From Flavivirga amylovorans (GTDB lineage: Bacteria > Bacteroidota > Bacteroidia > Flavobacteriales > Flavobacteriaceae), in contig NZ_JAUOEM010000005.1 of the NCBI RefSeq assembly GCF_030540875.1, positions 62,001-126,000 on the forward strand: 64,000 nt of DNA. The letters run 5' to 3'. This document shows, piece after piece, positions 63,791 to 64,000 of the stretch (position 1 is its first letter; each line of letters starts with the position of its first letter). Under the pieces are notes generated by a model. It saw only the letters and a program-made list of their open reading frames with translations, had not been told where the DNA came from and made no database searches. The position numbers were made by a program, and so were the translations under genes.

Positions 63791-64000
63791 ATGCAATTAA
63801 AAGACTATACCAAAGAGTTTAAGTATAACTGGAAGTTAGCTTCTCCGGTTATGCTTGGTATGTTAGGACATACATTTGTTAGTTTTGTAGATAATATCAT
63901 GGTTGGTCAATTAGGAACTGCAGAACTTGCAGCTGTATCCTTAGGTAATAGTTTTATGTTTATAGCGATGTCTTTAGGGATTGGTTTTTCTACAGCTATA
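63791..64000 (+). CDS. MATE-family efflux transporter, 5' part only
   Basis: The first 70 codons of a gene cut off by the right edge. The translation begins MQLKDYTKEFKYNWKLASPV and continues with MLGMLGHTFVSFVDNIMVGQ and LGTAELAAVSLGNSFMF, which is the N-terminal helix pair of NorM/MATE exporters (the MVGxLG and LAAVSLGNS motifs). Members export cationic drugs or metabolites in exchange for Na or H ions across the inner membrane. The start ATG at 63791-63793 follows a good promoter. The substrate cannot be judged from this fragment. Confidence 0.88.
   Translation, partial: MQLKDYTKEFKYNWKLASPVMLGMLGHTFVSFVDNIMVGQLGTAELAAVSLGNSFMFIAMSLGIGFSTAI

Overview
This window is AT-rich and reads as the chromosome of a marine-type member of the Flavobacteriaceae (phylum Bacteroidota). 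Several lines of evidence agree. Promoters carry the Bacteroidota -7 element TAnnTTTG (ahead of the ferredoxin gene, ychF, guaA, pyrG, mnmA and the MATE gene). Ribosome-binding regions are A-rich rather than strong Shine-Dalgarno sites. Exported proteins end in type IX secretion (T9SS) sorting domains. There is a TonB-dependent receptor with a carboxypeptidase-like N-terminal domain, many short-lipobox lipoproteins, a bacillithiol synthesis gene, and a two-gene ParE/ParC topoisomerase set. No rRNA, tRNA, CRISPR array, prophage or intact insertion sequence was seen.

Layout. 1-2.1 kb: the 5' part of a TonB receptor operon with a small His-rich protein and a DUF6787-like membrane protein. 2.2-7.4 kb: a minus-strand block (lipoprotein, DUF937 protein, serA, serC, LuxC-type acyl-CoA reductase) facing a ferredoxin gene across a very compact divergent promoter. 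7.5-14.8 kb: accessory genes (AraC regulator with an NAD(P)-binding oxidoreductase, M43 metalloprotease, YD-repeat-like protein, 4-TM protein, esterase-like hydrolase, carboxypeptidase-regulatory-domain protein). 15.2-22.6 kb: ychF, a degenerate tandem-repeat tract, an EamA transporter, parE and parC. 23.1-29.2 kb: minus-strand surface and redox proteins, including a probable two-gene operon of a PhoX-like lipoprotein and a MauG-type dihaem peroxidase. 29.7-39.9 kb: five plus-strand exported proteins (outer-membrane barrel, small T9SS protein, 754-aa fibre-like protein with a peptidase G2-like domain, 1938-aa six-module leucine-rich-repeat protein with a T9SS tail, Fn3-like lipoprotein), which I take to be a surface adhesion or biofilm locus. 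40-43 kb: bshC and a PLP decarboxylase. 43-46.2 kb: a lipoprotein, a repeat-rich gap and a membrane-anchored TPR/LuxR-type regulator. 46.4-64 kb: mostly housekeeping genes (guaA, LysM protein, pyrG, yidC, mnmA, nitronate monooxygenase) with a TetR/hydrolase pair, a triple-fasciclin lipoprotein, a subtilase with a T9SS tail and the start of a MATE exporter.

The least expected material lies between genes. A 16-base motif, GGACAAATGGTGGACA, sits ahead of two promoters of the surface locus and again next to the TPR/LuxR regulator, suggesting a shared regulatory circuit. At least four families of short dispersed elements are present, some placed in leaders or immediately 3' of genes: GATTCC-type palindromes, TGTCAT-ended elements, GACCTGTC hairpins and an ACCATTTCT-ended MITE-like element. 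One of these abuts a truncated beta-propeller gene remnant. Two operators are clear from sequence alone: a perfect 13-base-arm palindrome between a TetR gene and its divergent hydrolase, and three TTTTGTTTAA boxes over the fasciclin promoter.
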